From: Liolophura sinensis
Taxonomy: Eukaryota > Mollusca > Polyplacophora > Chitonida > Chitonidae
Assembly: GCF_032854445.1 (NCBI RefSeq)
Contig: NW_027018036.1
Location: 45,608 to 109,607 of the forward strand
Reading direction: 5' to 3'
DNA length: 64,000 nucleotides
Of this stretch, positions 11,701-26,760 are shown piece by piece (the first letter of the stretch is position 1; every line of letters starts with the position of its first letter). Position numbers and translations under genes: made by a program. Below the pieces are notes generated by a model that searched no databases, was not told the origin of the DNA, and was given only the letters and a program-made list of their open reading frames with translations.

Positions 11701-12845
11701 ATCCGATTTCAATTAACAAAAAGACCAGGCAAAAATGCAAAAGTGGAAAAACTGTTCCAGTGCTGCTGGTAAGAGGCTAATCCGACGTATTTTGTCACGA
11801 GAAATCGAATGGTGCAAACCGCGTTGCTCTCCGACCAATACTTTTGGCTGTAGCGACAATTGAATGATCATTGATGTCATAGTCACGTGCCCAGCAACGG
11901 CTCTTACTCCATGGAAACCAGGGAAATTTGCAATTTTTTAAACAGCGGCCGAAGCCTGGCCCAATTCCGCATCTATTAGAACCTTATAGATGTGGTTCAG
12001 TGATCAGTTGTACTTTTTACAGCAGACTGTATCTAGTACATTGTGTTTTTTATGTACGAATGGTGTGGTTTTTCTACACGTAGATAAAGACATTGAGATA
12101 GTCTTGGACTTAGAAGTAAGACAATTGCTGAGTGAGTTAAATGGGCTTAGCCCAAAGATTTGACGTCTTCTGGGCTACCGAAGGGCACATAACTTATAGT
12201 TAAAAGTTGAATATAGTAACGACCAGTCGCGATTGTGCATAGTACAGTGTATCCGATTTCAATTAACAAAAAGACCAGGCAAAAATGCAAAAGTGGAAAA
12301 ACTGTTCCAGTGCTGGTGGTAAGAGGCTAATCCGACCTATTTTGTCACGAGAAATCGAATGGTGCAAACCGCGTTGCTCTCCGACCAATACTTTTGGCTG
12401 TAGCGACAATTGAATGATCATTGATGTCATAGTCACGTGCCTAGCAACGGCTCTTACTCCATGGAAACCAGGGAAATTTGCAATTTTTTAAACAGCTGCC
12501 GATGCCTGGGCCATTTCCGCATCTTTTATAACCTTATTGATGTGGTTCAGTGATCAGTTGTACTTTTTACAGCAGACTGTATCTAGTACATTGTGTTTTT
12601 TATGTACGAATGGTGTGGTTTTTCTACACGTAGATAAAGACATTGAGATTGTCTTGGACTTAAAAGTAAGACAATTGCTGGATGAGTTAAATGGGCTTAG
12701 CCAAAAGATTTGACGTCTTCTGGGCTACCGAAGGGCACATAACGTATAGTTAAAAGTTGAATATAGTAACGACCAGTCGCGATTGTGCATAGTACAGTGT
12801 ATCCGATTTCAATTAACAAAAAGACCAGGCAAAAATGCAAAAGTG
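8750..12845 (+). repeat. Long-range duplicated block, copy A (~4.1 kb)
   Basis: Matches copy B (about 47.9-51.99 kb) at a constant offset of 39144-39145 bp. Shared rare markers in order: ttactctatgg, aagagactaatcc, ctacag followed by gtatag, gtgcgtcag, gtgttttctatg, gcggccgaagcc, gagatagtcttgg, gctggtggtaag, and agccaaaagattt. The left edge lies between about 8710 and 8800, where gttgcctgggcc in A is replaced by gatgcctggccc in B. Confidence 0.85.
9961..10511 (+). repeat. B-type F monomer 4
   Basis: B-type signature with aagagactaatcc and cttttataacc. It is nearly identical to the B-type monomer at 49105, its partner in the 4.1-kb long-range duplication. Confidence 0.93.
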
Positions 12846-15800
12846 GAAAAACTGTTCCAGTGCTGCTAGTAAGAGGCTAATCCGACGTATTTTGTGACGA
12901 GAAATCGAATGGTGCAAACCGCGTTGCTCTCCGACCAATACTTTTGGCTGTAGCGACAATTGAATGATCATTGATGTCATAGTCATGTGCCTAGCAACGG
13001 CTCTTACTCCATGGAAACCAGGGAAATTTGCAATTTTTTAAACAGCTGCCGATGCCTGGGCCATTTCCGCATCTTTTATAACCTTATTGATGTGGTTCAG
13101 TGATCAGTTGTACATTTTACAGCAGACTGTATCTAGTACTTTGTGTTTTTTATGTACGAATGATGTGGTTTTTCTACACGTAGATAAAGACATTGAGATT
13201 GTCTTGGACTTAAAAGTAAGACAATTGCTGGATGAGTTAAATGGGCTTAGCCCAAAGATTTGACGTCTTCTGGGCTACCGAAGGGCACATAACGTATAGT
13301 TAAAAGTTGAATATAGTAATGACCAGTCGCGATTGTGCATAGTACAGTGTATCCGATTTCAATTAACAAAAAGACCAGGCAAAAATGCAAAAGTGGAAAA
13401 ACTGTTCCAGTGCTGCTAGTAAGAGGCTAATCCGACGTATTTTGTGACGAGAAATCGAATGGTGCAAACCGCGTTGCTCTCCGACCAATACTTTTGGCTG
13501 TAGCGACAATTGAATGATCATTGATGTCATAGTCACGTGCCCAGCAACGGCTCTTACTCCATGGAAACCAGGGAAATTTGCAATTTTTTAAACAGCTGCC
13601 GTTGCCTGGGCCATTTCCGCATCTTTTAGAACCTTATTGATGTGGTTCAGTGATCAGTTGTACTTTTTACAGCAGACTGCTTCTAGTACATTGTGTTTTT
13701 TATGTACGAATGGTGTGGTTTTTCTACACGTAGATAAAGACATTGAGATTGTCTTGGACTTAAAAGTAAGACAATTGCTGGATGAGTTAAATGGGCTTAG
13801 CCCAAAGATTTGACGTCTTCTGGGCTACCGAAGGGCACATAACGTATAGTTAAAAGTTGAATATAGTAATGACCAGTCGCGATTGTGCATAGTACAGTGT
13901 ATCCGATTTCAATTAACAAAAAGACCAGGCAAAAATGCAAAAGTGGAAAAACTGTTCCAGTGCTGCTGGTAAGAGGCTAATCCGACGTATTTTGTCACGA
14001 GAAATCGAATGGTGCAAACCGCGTTGCTCTCCGACCAATACTTTTGGCTGTAGCGACAATTGAATGATCATTGATGTCATAGTCACGTGCCTAGCAACGG
14101 CTCTTACTCCATGGAAACCAGGGAAATTTGCAATTTTTTAAACAGCTGCCGATGCCTGGCCCAATTCCGCATCTATTAGAACCTTATAGATGTGGTTCAG
14201 TGATCAGTTGTACTTTTTACAGCAGACTGTATCTAGTACATTGTGTTTTTTATGTACGAATGGTGTGGTTTTTCTACACGTAGATAAAGACATTGAAATT
14301 GTCTTGGACTTAAAAGTAAGACAATTGCTGGATGAGTTAAATGGGCTTAGCCCAAAGATTTGACGTCTTCTGGGCTACCGAAGGGCACATAACGTATAGT
14401 TAAAAGTTGAATATAGTAACGACCAGTCGCGATTGTGCATAGTACAGTGTATCCGATTTCAATTAACAAAAAGACCAGGCAAAAATGCAAAAGTGGAAAA
14501 ACTGTTCCAGTGCTGCTAGTAAGAGGCTAATCCGACGTATTTTGTGACGAGAAATCGAATGGTGCAAACCGCGTTGCTCTCCGACCAATACTTTTGGCTG
14601 TAGCGACAATTGAATGATCATTGATGTCATAGTCACGTGCCCAGCAACGGCTCTTACTCCATGGAAACCAGGGAAATTTGCAATTTTTTAAACAGCTGCC
14701 GATGCCTGGGCCAATTCCGCATCTTTTAGAACCTTATTGATGTGGTTCAGTGATCAGTTGTACTTTTTACAGCAGACTGTATCTAGTACCTTGTGTTTTT
14801 TATGTACGAATGGTGTGGTTTTTCTACACGTAGATAAAGACATTGAGATTGTCTTGGACTTAGAAGTAAGACAATTGCTGGGTGAGTTAAATGGGCTTAG
14901 CCCAAAGATTTGACGTCTTCTGGGCTACCGAAGGGCACATAACTTATAGTTAAAAGTTGAATATAGTAACGACCAGTCGCGATTGTGCATAGTACAGTGT
15001 ATCCGATTTCAATTAACAAAAAGACCAGGCAAAAATGCAAAAGTGGAAAAACTGTTCCAGTGCTGCTGGTAAGAGGCTAATCCGACGTATTTTGTGACGA
15101 GAAATCGAATGGTGCAAACCGCGTTGCTCTCCGACCAATACTTTTGGCTGTAGCGACAATTGAATGATCATTGATGTCATAGTCACGTGCCCAGCAACGG
15201 CTCTTACTCCATGGAAACCAGGGAAATTTGCAATTTTTTAAACAGCGGCCGAAGCCTGGCCCAATTCCGCATCTATTAGAACGTTATAGATGTGGTTCAG
15301 TGATCAGTTGTACTTTTTACAGCAGACTTTATCTAGTACATTGTGTTTTTTATGTACGAATGGTGTGGTTTTTCTACACGTAGATAAAGACATTGAGATA
15401 GTCTTGGACTTAGAAGTAAGACAATTGCTGAGTGAGTTAAATGGGCTTAGCCCAAAGATTTGACGTCTTCTGGGCTACCGAAGGGCACATAACTTATAGT
15501 TAAAAGTTGAATATAGTAACGACCAGTCGCGATTGTGCATAGTACAGTGTATCCGATTTCAATTAACAAAAAGACCAGGCAAAAATGCAAAAGTGGAAAA
15601 ACTGTTCCAGTGCTGCTGGTAAGAGGCTAATCCGACGTATTTTGTCACGAGAAATCGAATGGTGCAAACCGCGTTGCTCTCCGACCAATACTTTTGGCTG
15701 TAGCGACAATTGAATGATCATTGATGTCATAGTCACGTGCCCAGCAACGGCTCTTACTCCATGGAAACCAGGGAAATTTGCAATTTTTTAAACAGCGGCC

Positions 15801-18211
15801 GAAGCCTGGCCCAATTCCGCATCTATTAGAACCTTATAGATGTGGTTCAGTGATCAGTTGTACTTTTTACAGCAGACTGTATCTAGTACATTGTGTTTTT
15901 TATGTACGAATGGTGTGGTTTTTCTACACCTAGATAAAGACATTGAGATAGTCTTGGACTTAGAAGTAAGACAATTGCTGAGTGAGTTAAATGGGCTTAG
16001 CCCAAAGATTTGACGTCTTCTGGGCTACCGAAGGGCACATAACTTATAGTTAAAAGTTGAATATAGTAACGACCAGTCGCGATTGTGCATAGTACAGTGT
16101 ATCCGATTTCAATTAACAAAAAGACCAGGCAAAAATGCAAAAGTGGAAAAACTGTTCCAGTGCTGCTGGTAAGAGGCTAATCCGACCTATTTTGTCACGA
16201 GAAATCGAATGGTGCAAACCGCGTTGCTCTCCGACCAATACTTTTGGCTGTAGCGACAATTGAATGATCATTGATGTCATAGTCACGTGCCTAGCAACGG
16301 CTCCTACTCCATGGAAACCAGGGAAATTTGCAATTTTTTAAACAGCTGCCGATGCCTGGGCCATTTCCGCATCTTTTATAACCTTATAGATGTGGTTCAG
16401 TGATCAGTTGTACTTTTTACAGCAGACTGTATCTAGTACATTGTGTTTTTTATGTACGAATGGTGTGGTTTTTCTACACGTAGATAAAGACATTGAGATT
16501 GTCTTGGACTTAAAAGTAAGACAATTGCTGGATGAGTTAAATGGGCTTAGCCCAAAGATTTGACGTCTTCTGGGCTACCGAAGGGCACATAACGTATAGT
16601 TAAAAGTTGAATATAGTAACGACCAGTCGCGATTGTGCATAGTACAGTGTATCCGATTTCAATTAACAAAAAGACCAGGCAAAAATGCAAAAGTGGAAAA
16701 ACTGTTCCAGTGCTGCTAGTAAGAGGCTAATCCGACGTATTTTGTCACGAGAAATCGAATGGTGCAAACCGCGTTGCTCTCCGACCAATACTTTTGGCTG
16801 TAGCGACAATTGAATGATCATTGATGTCATAGTCACGTGCCCAGCAACGGCTCTTACTCCATGGAAACCAGGGAAATTTGCAATTTTTTAAACAGCTGCC
16901 GATGCCTGGGCCATTTCCGCATCTTTTATAACCTTATTGATGTGGTTCAGTGATCAGTTGTACTTTTTACAGCAGACTGTATCTAGTACATTGTGTTTTT
17001 TATGTACGAATGGTGTGGTTTTTCTACACGTAGATAAAGACATTGAGATTGTCTTGGACTTAAAAGTAAGACAATTGCTGGATGAGTTAAATGGGCTTAG
17101 CCCAAAGATTTGACGTCTTCTGGGCTACCGAAGGGCACATAACGTATAGTTAAAAGTTGAATATAGTAACGACCAGTCGCGATTGTGCATAGTACAGTGT
17201 ATCCGATTTCAATTAACAAAAAGACCAGGCAAAAATGCAAAAGTGGAAAAACTGTTCCAGTGCTGCTGGTAAGAGGCTAATCCGACGTATTTTGTGACGA
17301 GAAATCGAATGGTGCAAACCGCGTTGCTCTCCGACCAATACTTTTGGCTGTAGCGACAATTGAATGATCATTGATGTCATAGTCACGTGCCCAGCAACGG
17401 CTCTTACTCCATGGAAACCAGGGAAATTTGCAATTTTTTAAACAGCTGCCGTTGCCTGGGCCATTTCCGCATCTTTTAGAACCTTATTGATGTGGTTCAG
17501 TGATCAGTTGTACTTTTTACAGCAGACTGCTTCTAGTACATTGTGTTTTTTATGTACGAATGGTGTGGTTTTTCTACACGTAGATAAAGACATTGAGATT
17601 GTCTTGGACTTAAAAGTAAGACAATTGCTGGATGAGTTAAATGGGCTTAGCCCAAAGATTTGACGTCTTCTGGGCTACCGAAGGGCACATAACGTATAGT
17701 TAAAAGTTGAATATAGTAATGACCAGTCGCGATTGTGCATAGTACAGTGTATCCGATTTCAATTAACAAAAAGACCAGGCAAAAATGCAAAAGTGGAAAA
17801 ACTGTTCCAGTGCTGCTGGTAAGAGGCTAATCCGACGTATTTTGTCACGAGAAATCGAATGGTGCAAACCGCGTTGCTCTCCGACCAATACTTTTGGCTG
17901 TAGCGACAATTGAATGATCATTGATGTCATAGTCGCGTGCCTAGCAACGGCTCTTACTCCATGGAAACCAGGGAAATTTGCAATTTTTTAAACAGCTGCC
18001 GATGCCTGGCCCAATTCCGCATCTATTAGAACCTTATAGATGTGGTTCAGTGATCAGTTGTACTTTTTACAGCAGACTGTATCTAGTACATTGTGTTTTT
18101 TATGTACGAATGGTGTGGTTTTTCTACACGTAGATAAAGACATTGAAATTGTCTTGGACTTAAAAGTAAGACAATTGCTGGATGAGTTAAATGGGCTTAG
18201 CCCAAAGATTT

Positions 18212-18507
18212 GACGTCTTCTGGGCTACCGAAGGGCACATAACGTATAGTTAAAAGTTGAATATAGTAACGACCAGTCGCGATTGTGCATAGTACAGTGT
18301 ATCCGATTTCAATTAACAAAAAGACCAGGCAAAAATGCAAAAGTGGAAAAACTGTTCCAGTGCTGCTAGTAAGAGGCTAATCCGACGTATTTTGTGACGA
18401 GAAATCGAATGGTGCAAACCGCGTTGCTCTCCGACCAATACTTTTGGTCTTGGACTTAGAAGTAAGACAATTGCTGGGTGAGTTAAATGGGCTTAGCCCA
18501 AAGATTT
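18212..18507 (+). repeat. Truncated F monomer 1 (296 bp)
   Basis: The monomer runs normally to ccaatacttttgg (ending 18447), then jumps to tcttggacttagaag (from 18448), losing 254 bp that include the 37-bp cacgtg block and the haplotype site. The 97-bp core is cut near its 3' end. Only the final g is shared between the two sides, so microhomology is minimal. The next monomer is B-type and begins cacgtc instead of gacgtc. Confidence 0.95.
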
Positions 18508-19058
18508 CACGTCTTCTGGGCTACAGAAGGGCACATAACTTACAGTCAAAAGTTGAATATAGTAATGACCAGTCGCGATTGTACATAGTAGATTGTATCC
18601 GATTTCAAATTAACAAAAAGACCAGGCAAAAATGCAAAAGTGGAAAAACTGTTCCAGTGCTGCTGGTAAGAGGCTATTCCGACCTATTTTGTCACGAGAA
18701 ATCGAATGGTGCAAACCGCGTTGCTCTCCGACCATACTTTTGGCTGTAGCGACAATTGAATGATCATTGATGTCATAGTCACGTGCCCAGCAACGGCTCT
18801 TACTCCATGGAAACCAGGGGAAATTTGTAATTTTTTAAACAGCTGCCGATGCCTGGCCCAATTCCGCATCTTTTATAACCTTATTGATGTGGTTCAGTGA
18901 TCAGTTGTACTTTTTACAGCAGACTGTATCTAGTACATTGTGTTTTTTATGTACGAATGGTGTGGTTTTTCTACACGTAGATAAAGACATTGAAATTGTC
19001 TTGGACTTAAAAGTAAGACAATTGCTGGATGAGTTAAATGGGCTTAGCCCAAAGATTT
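18508..19058 (+). repeat. B-type F monomer 5 (follows truncated monomer 1)
   Basis: B-type signature with a cacgtc start, aggctattccgacct and aaatttgtaatttt. This set is shared with the B-type monomers at 27057 and 33406. It contains single-base indels (accatactttt, aggggaaattt) that are probably consensus errors. Confidence 0.92.
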
Positions 19059-22000
19059 GACGTCTTCTGGGCTACCGAAGGGCACATAACGTATAGTTAA
19101 AAGTTGAATATAGTAACGACCAGTCGCGATTGTGCATAGTACAGTGTATCCGATTTCAATTAACAAAAAGACCAGGCAAAAATTGCAAAAGTGGAAAAAC
19201 TGTTCCAGTGCTGCTGGTAAGAGGCTAATCCGACCTATTTTGTCACGAGAAATCGAATGGTGCAAACCGCGTTGCTCTCCGACCAATACTTTTGGCTGTA
19301 GCGACAATTGAATGATCATTGATGTCATAGTCACGTGCCCAGCAACGGCTCTTACTCCATGGAAACCAGGGAAATTTGCAATTTTTTAAACAGCTGCCGA
19401 TGCCTGGCCCAATTCCGCATCTATTAGAACCTTATTGATGTGGGTCAGTGATCAGTTGTACTTTTTACAGCAGACTGTATCTAGTACATTGTGTTTTTTA
19501 TGTACGAATGGTGTGGTTTTTCTACACGTAGATAAAGACATTGAAATTGTCTTGGACTTAAAAGTAAGACAATTGCTGGATGAGTTAAATGGGCTTAGCC
19601 CAAAGATTTGACGTCTTCTGGGCTACCGAAGGGCACATAACGTATAGTTAAAAGTTGAATATAGTAACGACCAGTCTCGATTATGCTTAGTACAGTGTAT
19701 CCGATTTCAATTAACAAAAAGACCAGGCAAAAATGCAAAAGTGGAAAAACTGTTCCAGTGCTGCTAGTAAGAGGCTAATCCGACCTATTTTGTCACGAGA
19801 AATCGAATGGTGCAAAACCGCGTTGCTCTCCGACCAATACTTTTGGCTGTAGCGACAATTGAATGATCATTGATGTCATAGTCACGTGCCCAGCAACGGC
19901 TCTTACTCCATGGAAACCAGGGAAATTTGCAATTTTTTAAACAGCTGCCGATGCCTGGGCCAATTCCGCATCTTTTATAACCTTATTGATGTGGTTCAGT
20001 CATCAGTTGTACTTTTTACAGCAGACTGTATCTAGTACCTTGTGTTTTTTATGTACGAATGGTGTGGTTTTTCTACACGTAGATAAAGACATTGAGATGT
20101 CTTGGACTTAAAAGTAAGACAATTGCTGAGTGAGTTAAATGGGCTTAGCCCAAAGATTTGACGTCTTCTGGGCTACCGAAGGGCACATAACTTATAGTTA
20201 AAAGTTGAATATAGTAACGACCAGTCGCGATTGTGCATAGTACAGTGTATCCGATTTCAATTAACAAAAAGACAAGGCAAAAAATGCAAAAGTGGAAAAA
20301 CTGTTCCAGTGCTGCTGGTAAGAGGCTAATCCGACCTATTTTGTGACGAGAAATCGAATGGTGCAAACCGCGTTGCTCTCCGACCAATACTTTTGGCTGT
20401 AGCGACAATTGAATGATCATTGATGTCATAGTCACGTGCCCAGCAACGGCTCTTACTCCATGGAAACCAGGGAAATTTGCAATTTTTTAAACAGCGGCCG
20501 AAGCCTGGCCCAATTCCGCATCTATTAGAACCTTATAGATGTGGTTCAGTGATCAGTTGTACTTTTTACAGCAGACTGTATCTAGTACATTGTGTTTTTT
20601 ATGTACGAATGGTGTGGTTTTTCTACACGTAGATAAAGACATTGAGATAGTCTTGGACTTAGAAGTAAGACAATTGCTGAGTGAGTTAAATGGGCTTAGC
20701 CCAAAGATTTGACGTCTTCTGGGCTACCGAAGGGCACATAACTTATAGTTAAAAGTTGAATATAGTAACGACCAGTCGCGATTGTGCATAGTACAGTGTA
20801 TCCGATTTCAATTAACAAAAAGACCAGGCAAAAATGCAAAAGTGGAAAAACTGTTCCAGTGCTGGTGGTAAGAGGCTAATCCGACCTATTTTGTCACGAG
20901 AAATCGAATGGTGCAAACCGCGTTGCTCTCCGACCAATACTTTTGGCTGTAGCGACAATTGAATGATCATTGATGTCATAGTCACGTGCCTAGCAACGGC
21001 TCTTACTCCATGGAAACCAGGGAAATTTGCAATTTTTTAAACAGCTGCCGATGCCTGGGCCATTTCCGCATCTTTTATAACCTTATTGATGTGGTTCAGT
21101 GATCAGTTGTACTTTTTACAGCAGACTGTATCTAGTACATTGTGTTTTTTATGTACGAATGGTGTGGTTTTTCTACACGTAGATAAAGACATTGAGATTG
21201 TCTTGGACTTAAAAGTAAGACAATTGCTGGATGAGTTAAATGGGCTTAGCCAAAAGATTTGACGTCTTCTGGGCTACCGAAGGGCACATAACGTATAGTT
21301 AAAAGTTGAATATAGTAACGACCAGTCGCGATTGTGCATAGTACAGTGTATCCGATTTCAATTAACAAAAAGACCAGGCAAAAATGCAAAAGTGGAAAAA
21401 CTGTTCCAGTGCTGCTAGTAAGAGGCTAATCCGACGTATTTTGTGACGAGAAATCGAATGGTGCAAACCGCGTTGCTCTCCGACCAATACTTTTGGCTGT
21501 AGCGACAATTGAATGATCATTGATGTCATAGTCACGTGCCTAGCAACGGCTCTTACTCCATGGAAACCAGGGAAATTTGCAATTTTTTAAACAGCTGCCG
21601 ATGCCTGGGCCATTTCCGCATCTTTTATAACCTTATTGATGTGGTTCAGTGATCAGTTGTACTTTTTACAGCAGACTGTATCTAGTACTTTGTGTTTTTT
21701 ATGTACGAATGGTGTGGTTTTTCTACACGTAGATAAAGACATTGAGATTGTCTTGGACTTAAAAGTAAGACAATTGCTGGATGAGTTAAATGGGCTTAGC
21801 CCAAAGATTTGACGTCTTCTGGGCTACCGAAGGGCACATAACGTATAGTTAAAAGTTGAATATAGTAACGACCAGTCGCGATTGTGCATAGTACAGTGTA
21901 TCCGATTTCAATTAACAAAAAGACCAGGCAAAAATGCAAAAGTGGAAAAACTGTTCCAGTGCTGCTAGTAAGAGGCTAATCCGACGTATTTTGTGACGAG

Positions 22001-25000
22001 AAATCGAATGGTGCAAACCGCGTTGCTCTCCGACCAATACTTTTGGCTGTAGCGACAATTGAATGATCATTGATGTCATAGTCACGTGCCCAGCAACGGC
22101 TCTTACTCCATGGAAACCAGGGAAATTTGCAATTTTTTAAACAGCTGCCGATGCCTGGGCCATTTCCGCATCTTTTAGAACCTTATTGATGTGGTTCAGT
22201 GATCAGTTGTACTTTTTACAGCAGACTGCTTCTAGTACATTGTGTTTTTTATGTACGAATGGTGTGGTTTTTCTACACGTAGATAAAGACATTGAGATTG
22301 TCTTGGACTTAAAAGTAAGACAATTGCTGGATGAGTTAAATGGGCTTAGCCCAAAGATTTGACGTCTTCTGGGCTACCGAAGGGCACATAACGTATAGTT
22401 AAAAGTTGAATATAGTAATGACCAGTCGCGATTGTGCATAGTACAGTGTATCCGATTTCAATTAACAAAAAGACCAGGCAAAAATGCAAAAGTGGAAAAA
22501 CTGTTCCAGTGCTGCTGGTAAGAGGCTAATCCGACGTATTTTGTGACGAGAAATCGAATGGTGCAAACCGCGTTGCTCTCCGACCAATACTTTTGGCTGT
22601 AGCGACAATTGAATGATCATTGATGTCATAGTCACGTGCCTAGCAACGGCTCTTACTCCATGGAAACCAGGGAAATTTGCAATTTTTTAAACAGCTGCCG
22701 ATGCCTGGCCCAATTCCGCATCTATTAGAACCTTATAGATGTGGTTCAGTGATCAGTTGTACTTTTTACAGCAGACTGTATCTAGTACATTGTGTTTTTT
22801 ATGTACGAATGGTGTGGTTTTTCTACACGTAGATAAAGACATTGAAATTGTCTTGGACTTAAAAGTAAGACAATTGCTGGATGAGTTAAATGGGCTTAGC
22901 CCAAAGATTTGACGTCTTCTGGGCTACCGAAGGGCACATAACGTATAGTTAAAAGTTGAATATAGTAACGACCAGTCGCGATTGTGCATAGTACAGTGTA
23001 TCCGATTTCAATTAACAAAAAGACCAGGCAAAAATGCAAAAGTGGAAAAACTGTTCCAGTGCTGCTAGTAAGAGGCTAATCCGACGTATTTTGTGACGAG
23101 AAATCGAATGGTGCAAACCGCGTTGCTCTCCGACCAATACTTTTGGCTGTAGCGACAATTGAATGATCATTGATGTCATAGTCACGTGCCCAGCAACGGC
23201 TCTTACTCCATGGAAACCAGGGAAATTTGCAATTTTTTAAACAGCTGCCGATGCCTGGGCCAATTCCGCATCTTTTAGAACCTTATTGATGTGGTTCAGT
23301 GATCAGTTGTACTTTTTACAGCAGACTGTATCTAGTACCTTGTGTTTTTTATGTACGAATGGTGTGGTTTTTCTACACGTAGATAAAGACATTGAGATTG
23401 TCTTGGACTTAGAAGTAAGACAATTGCTGGGTGAGTTAAATGGGCTTAGCCCAAAGATTTGACGTCTTCTGGGCTACCGAAGGGCACATAACTTATAGTT
23501 AAAAGTTGAATATAGTAACGACCAGTCGCGATTGTGCATAGTACAGTGTATCCGATTTCAATTAACAAAAAGACCAGGCAAAAATGCAAAAGTGGAAAAA
23601 CTGTTCCAGTGCTGCTGGTAAGAGGCTAATCCGACGTATTTTGTCACGAGAAATCGAATGGTGCAAACCGCGTTGCTCTCCGACCAATACTTTTGGCTGT
23701 AGCGACAATTGAATGATCATTGATGTCATAGTCACGTGCCCAGCAACGGCTCTTACTCCATGGAAACCAGGGAAATTTGCAATTTTTTAAACAGCGGCCG
23801 AAGCCTGGCCCAATTCCGCATCTATTAGAACCTTATAGATGTGGTTCAGTGATCAGTTGTACTTTTTACAGCAGACTGTATCTAGTACATTGTGTTTTTT
23901 ATGTACGAATGGTGTGGTTTTTCTACACGTAGATAAAGACATTGAGATAGTCTTGGACTTAGAAGTAAGACAATTGCTGAGTGAGTTAAATGGGCTCAGC
24001 CCAAAGATTTGACGTCTTCTGGGCTACCGAAGGGCACATAACTTATAGTTAAAAGTTGAATATAGTAACGACCAGTCGCGATTGTGCATAGTACAGTGTA
24101 TCCGATTTCAATTAACAAAAAGACCAGGCAAAAATGCAAAAGTGGAAAAACTGTTCCAGTGCTGCTGGTAAGAGGCTAATCCGACGTATTTTGTCACGAG
24201 AAATCGAATGGTGCAAACCGCGTTGCTCTCCGACCAATACTTTTGGCTGTAGCGACAATTGAATGATCATTAATGTCATAGTCACGTGCCCAGCAACGGC
24301 TCTTACTCCATGGAAACCAGGGAAATTTGCAATTTTTTAAACAGCGGCCGAAGCCTGGCCCAATTCCGCATCTATTAGAACCTTATAGATGTGGTTCAGT
24401 GATCAGTTGTACTTTTTACAGCAGACTGTATCTAGTACATTGTGTTTTTTATGTACGAATGGTGTGGTTTTTCTACACGTAGATAAAGACATTGAGATAG
24501 TCTTGGACTTAGAAGTAAGACAATTGCTGAGTGAGTTAAATGGGCTTAGCCCAAAGATTTGACGTCTTCTGGGCTACCGAAGGGCACATAACTTATAGTT
24601 AAAAGTTGAATATAGTAACGACCAGTCGCGATTGTGCATAGTACAGTGTATCCGATTTCAATTAACAAAAAGACCAGGCAAAAATGCAAAAGTGGAAAAA
24701 CTGTTCCAGTGCTGCTGGTAAGAGGCTAATCCGACCTATTTTGTCACGAGAAATCGAATGGTGCAAACCGCGTTGCTCTCCGACCAATACTTTTGGCTGT
24801 AGCGACAATTGAATGATCATTGATGTCATAGTCACGTGCCTAGCAACGGCTCTTACTCCATGGAAACCAGGGAAATTTGCAATTTTTTAAACAGCTGCCG
24901 ATGCCTGGGCCATTTCCGCATCTTTTATAACCTTATTGATGTGGTTCAGTGATCAGTTGTACTTTTTACAGCAGACTGTATCTAGTACATTGTGTTTTTT

Positions 25001-26760
25001 ATGTACGAATGGTGTGGTTTTTCTACACGTAGATAAAGACATTGAGATTGTCTTGGACTTAAAAGTAAGACAATTGCTGGATGAGTTAAATGGGCTTAGC
25101 CCAAAGATTTGACGTCTTCTGGGCTACCGAAGGGCACATAACGTATAGTTAAAAGTTGAATATAGTAACGACCAGTCGCGATTGTGCATAGTACAGTGTA
25201 TCCGATTTCAATTAACAAAAAGACCAGGCAAAAATGCAAAAGTGGAAAAACTGTTCCAGTGCTGCTAGTAAGAGGCTAATCCGACGTATTTTGTCACGAG
25301 AAATCGAATGGTGCAAACCGCGTTGCTCTCCGACCAATACTTTTGGCTGTAGCGACAATTGAATGATCATTGATGTCATAGTCACGTGCCTAGCAACGGC
25401 TCTTACTCCATGGAAACCAGGGAAATTTGCAATTTTTTAAACAGCTGCCGATGCCTGGGCCATTTCCGCATCTTTTATAACCTTATTGATGTGGTTCAGT
25501 GATCAGTTGTACTTTTTACAGCAGACTGTATCTAGTACATTGTGTTTTTTATGTACGAATGGTGTGGTTTTTCTACACGTAGATAAAGACATTGAGATTG
25601 TCTTGGACTTAAAAGTAAGACAATTGCTGGATGAGTTAAATGGGCTTAGCCCAAAGATTTGACGTCTTCTGGGCTACCGAAGGGCACATAACGTATAGTT
25701 AAAAGTTGAATATAGTAACGACCAGTCGCGATTGTGCATAGTACAGTGTATCCGATTTCAATTAACAAAAAGACCAGGCAAAAATGCAAAAGTGGAAAAA
25801 CTGTTCCAGTGCTGCTAGTAAGAGGCTAATCCGACGTATTTTGTGACGAGAAATCGAATGGTGCAAACCGCGTTGCTCTCCGACCAATACTTTTGGCTGT
25901 AGCGACAATTGAATGACCATTGATGTCATAGTCACGTGCCCAGCAACGGCTCTTACTCCATGGAAACCAGGGAAATTTGCAATTTTTTAAACAGCTGCCG
26001 TTGCCTGGGCCATTTCCGCATCTTTTAGAACCTTATTGATGTGGTTCAGTGATCAGTTGTACTTTTTACAGCAGACTGCTTCTAGTACATTGTGTTTTTT
26101 ATGTACGAATGGTGTGGTTTTTCTACACGTAGATAAAGACATTGAGATTGTCTTGGACTTAAAAGTAAGACAATTGCTGGATGAGTTAAATGGGCTTAGC
26201 CCAAAGATTTGACGTCTTCTGGGCTACCGAAGGGCACATAACGTATAGTTAAAAGTTGAATATAGTAATGACCAGTCGCGATTGTGCATAGTACAGTGTA
26301 TCCGATTTCAATTAACAAAAAGACCAGGCAAAAATGCAAAAGTGGAAAAACTGTTCCAGTGCTGCTGGTAAGAGGCTAATCCGACGTATTTTGTGACGAG
26401 AAATCGAATGGTGCAAACCGCGTTGCTCTCCGACCAATACTTTTGGCTGTAGCGACAATTGAATGATCATTGATGTCATAGTCACGTGCCTAGCAACGGC
26501 TCTTACTCCATGGAAACCAGGGAAATTTGCAATTTTTTAAACAGCTGCCGATGCCTGGCCCAATTCCGCATCTATTAGAACCTTATAGATGTGGTTCAGT
26601 GATCAGTTGTACTTTTTACAGCAGACTGTATCTAGTACATTGTGTTTTTTATGTACGAATGGTGTGGTTTTTCTACACGTAGATAAAGACATTGAAATTG
26701 TCTTGGACTTAAAAGTAAGACAATTGCTGGATGAGTTAAATGGGCTTAGCCCAAAGATTT

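Larger units (their letters stand above)
11930..20478 (+). repeat. 8.55-kb higher-order repeat, copy 1
   Basis: Unit of 15 full monomers plus truncated monomer 1. Markers repeat in copy 2 at an offset of 8548-8549 bp: gcggccgaagcc (11940 and 20489; 15240 and 23789), actgcttctag (13678 and 22226; 17530 and 26078), the truncation junction (18447 and 26996). Inside the unit a 6-7 monomer sub-period is visible: the actgcttctag and gaaattg markers recur about 3849 bp apart, and gcggccgaagcc about 3300 bp apart. Confidence 0.85.
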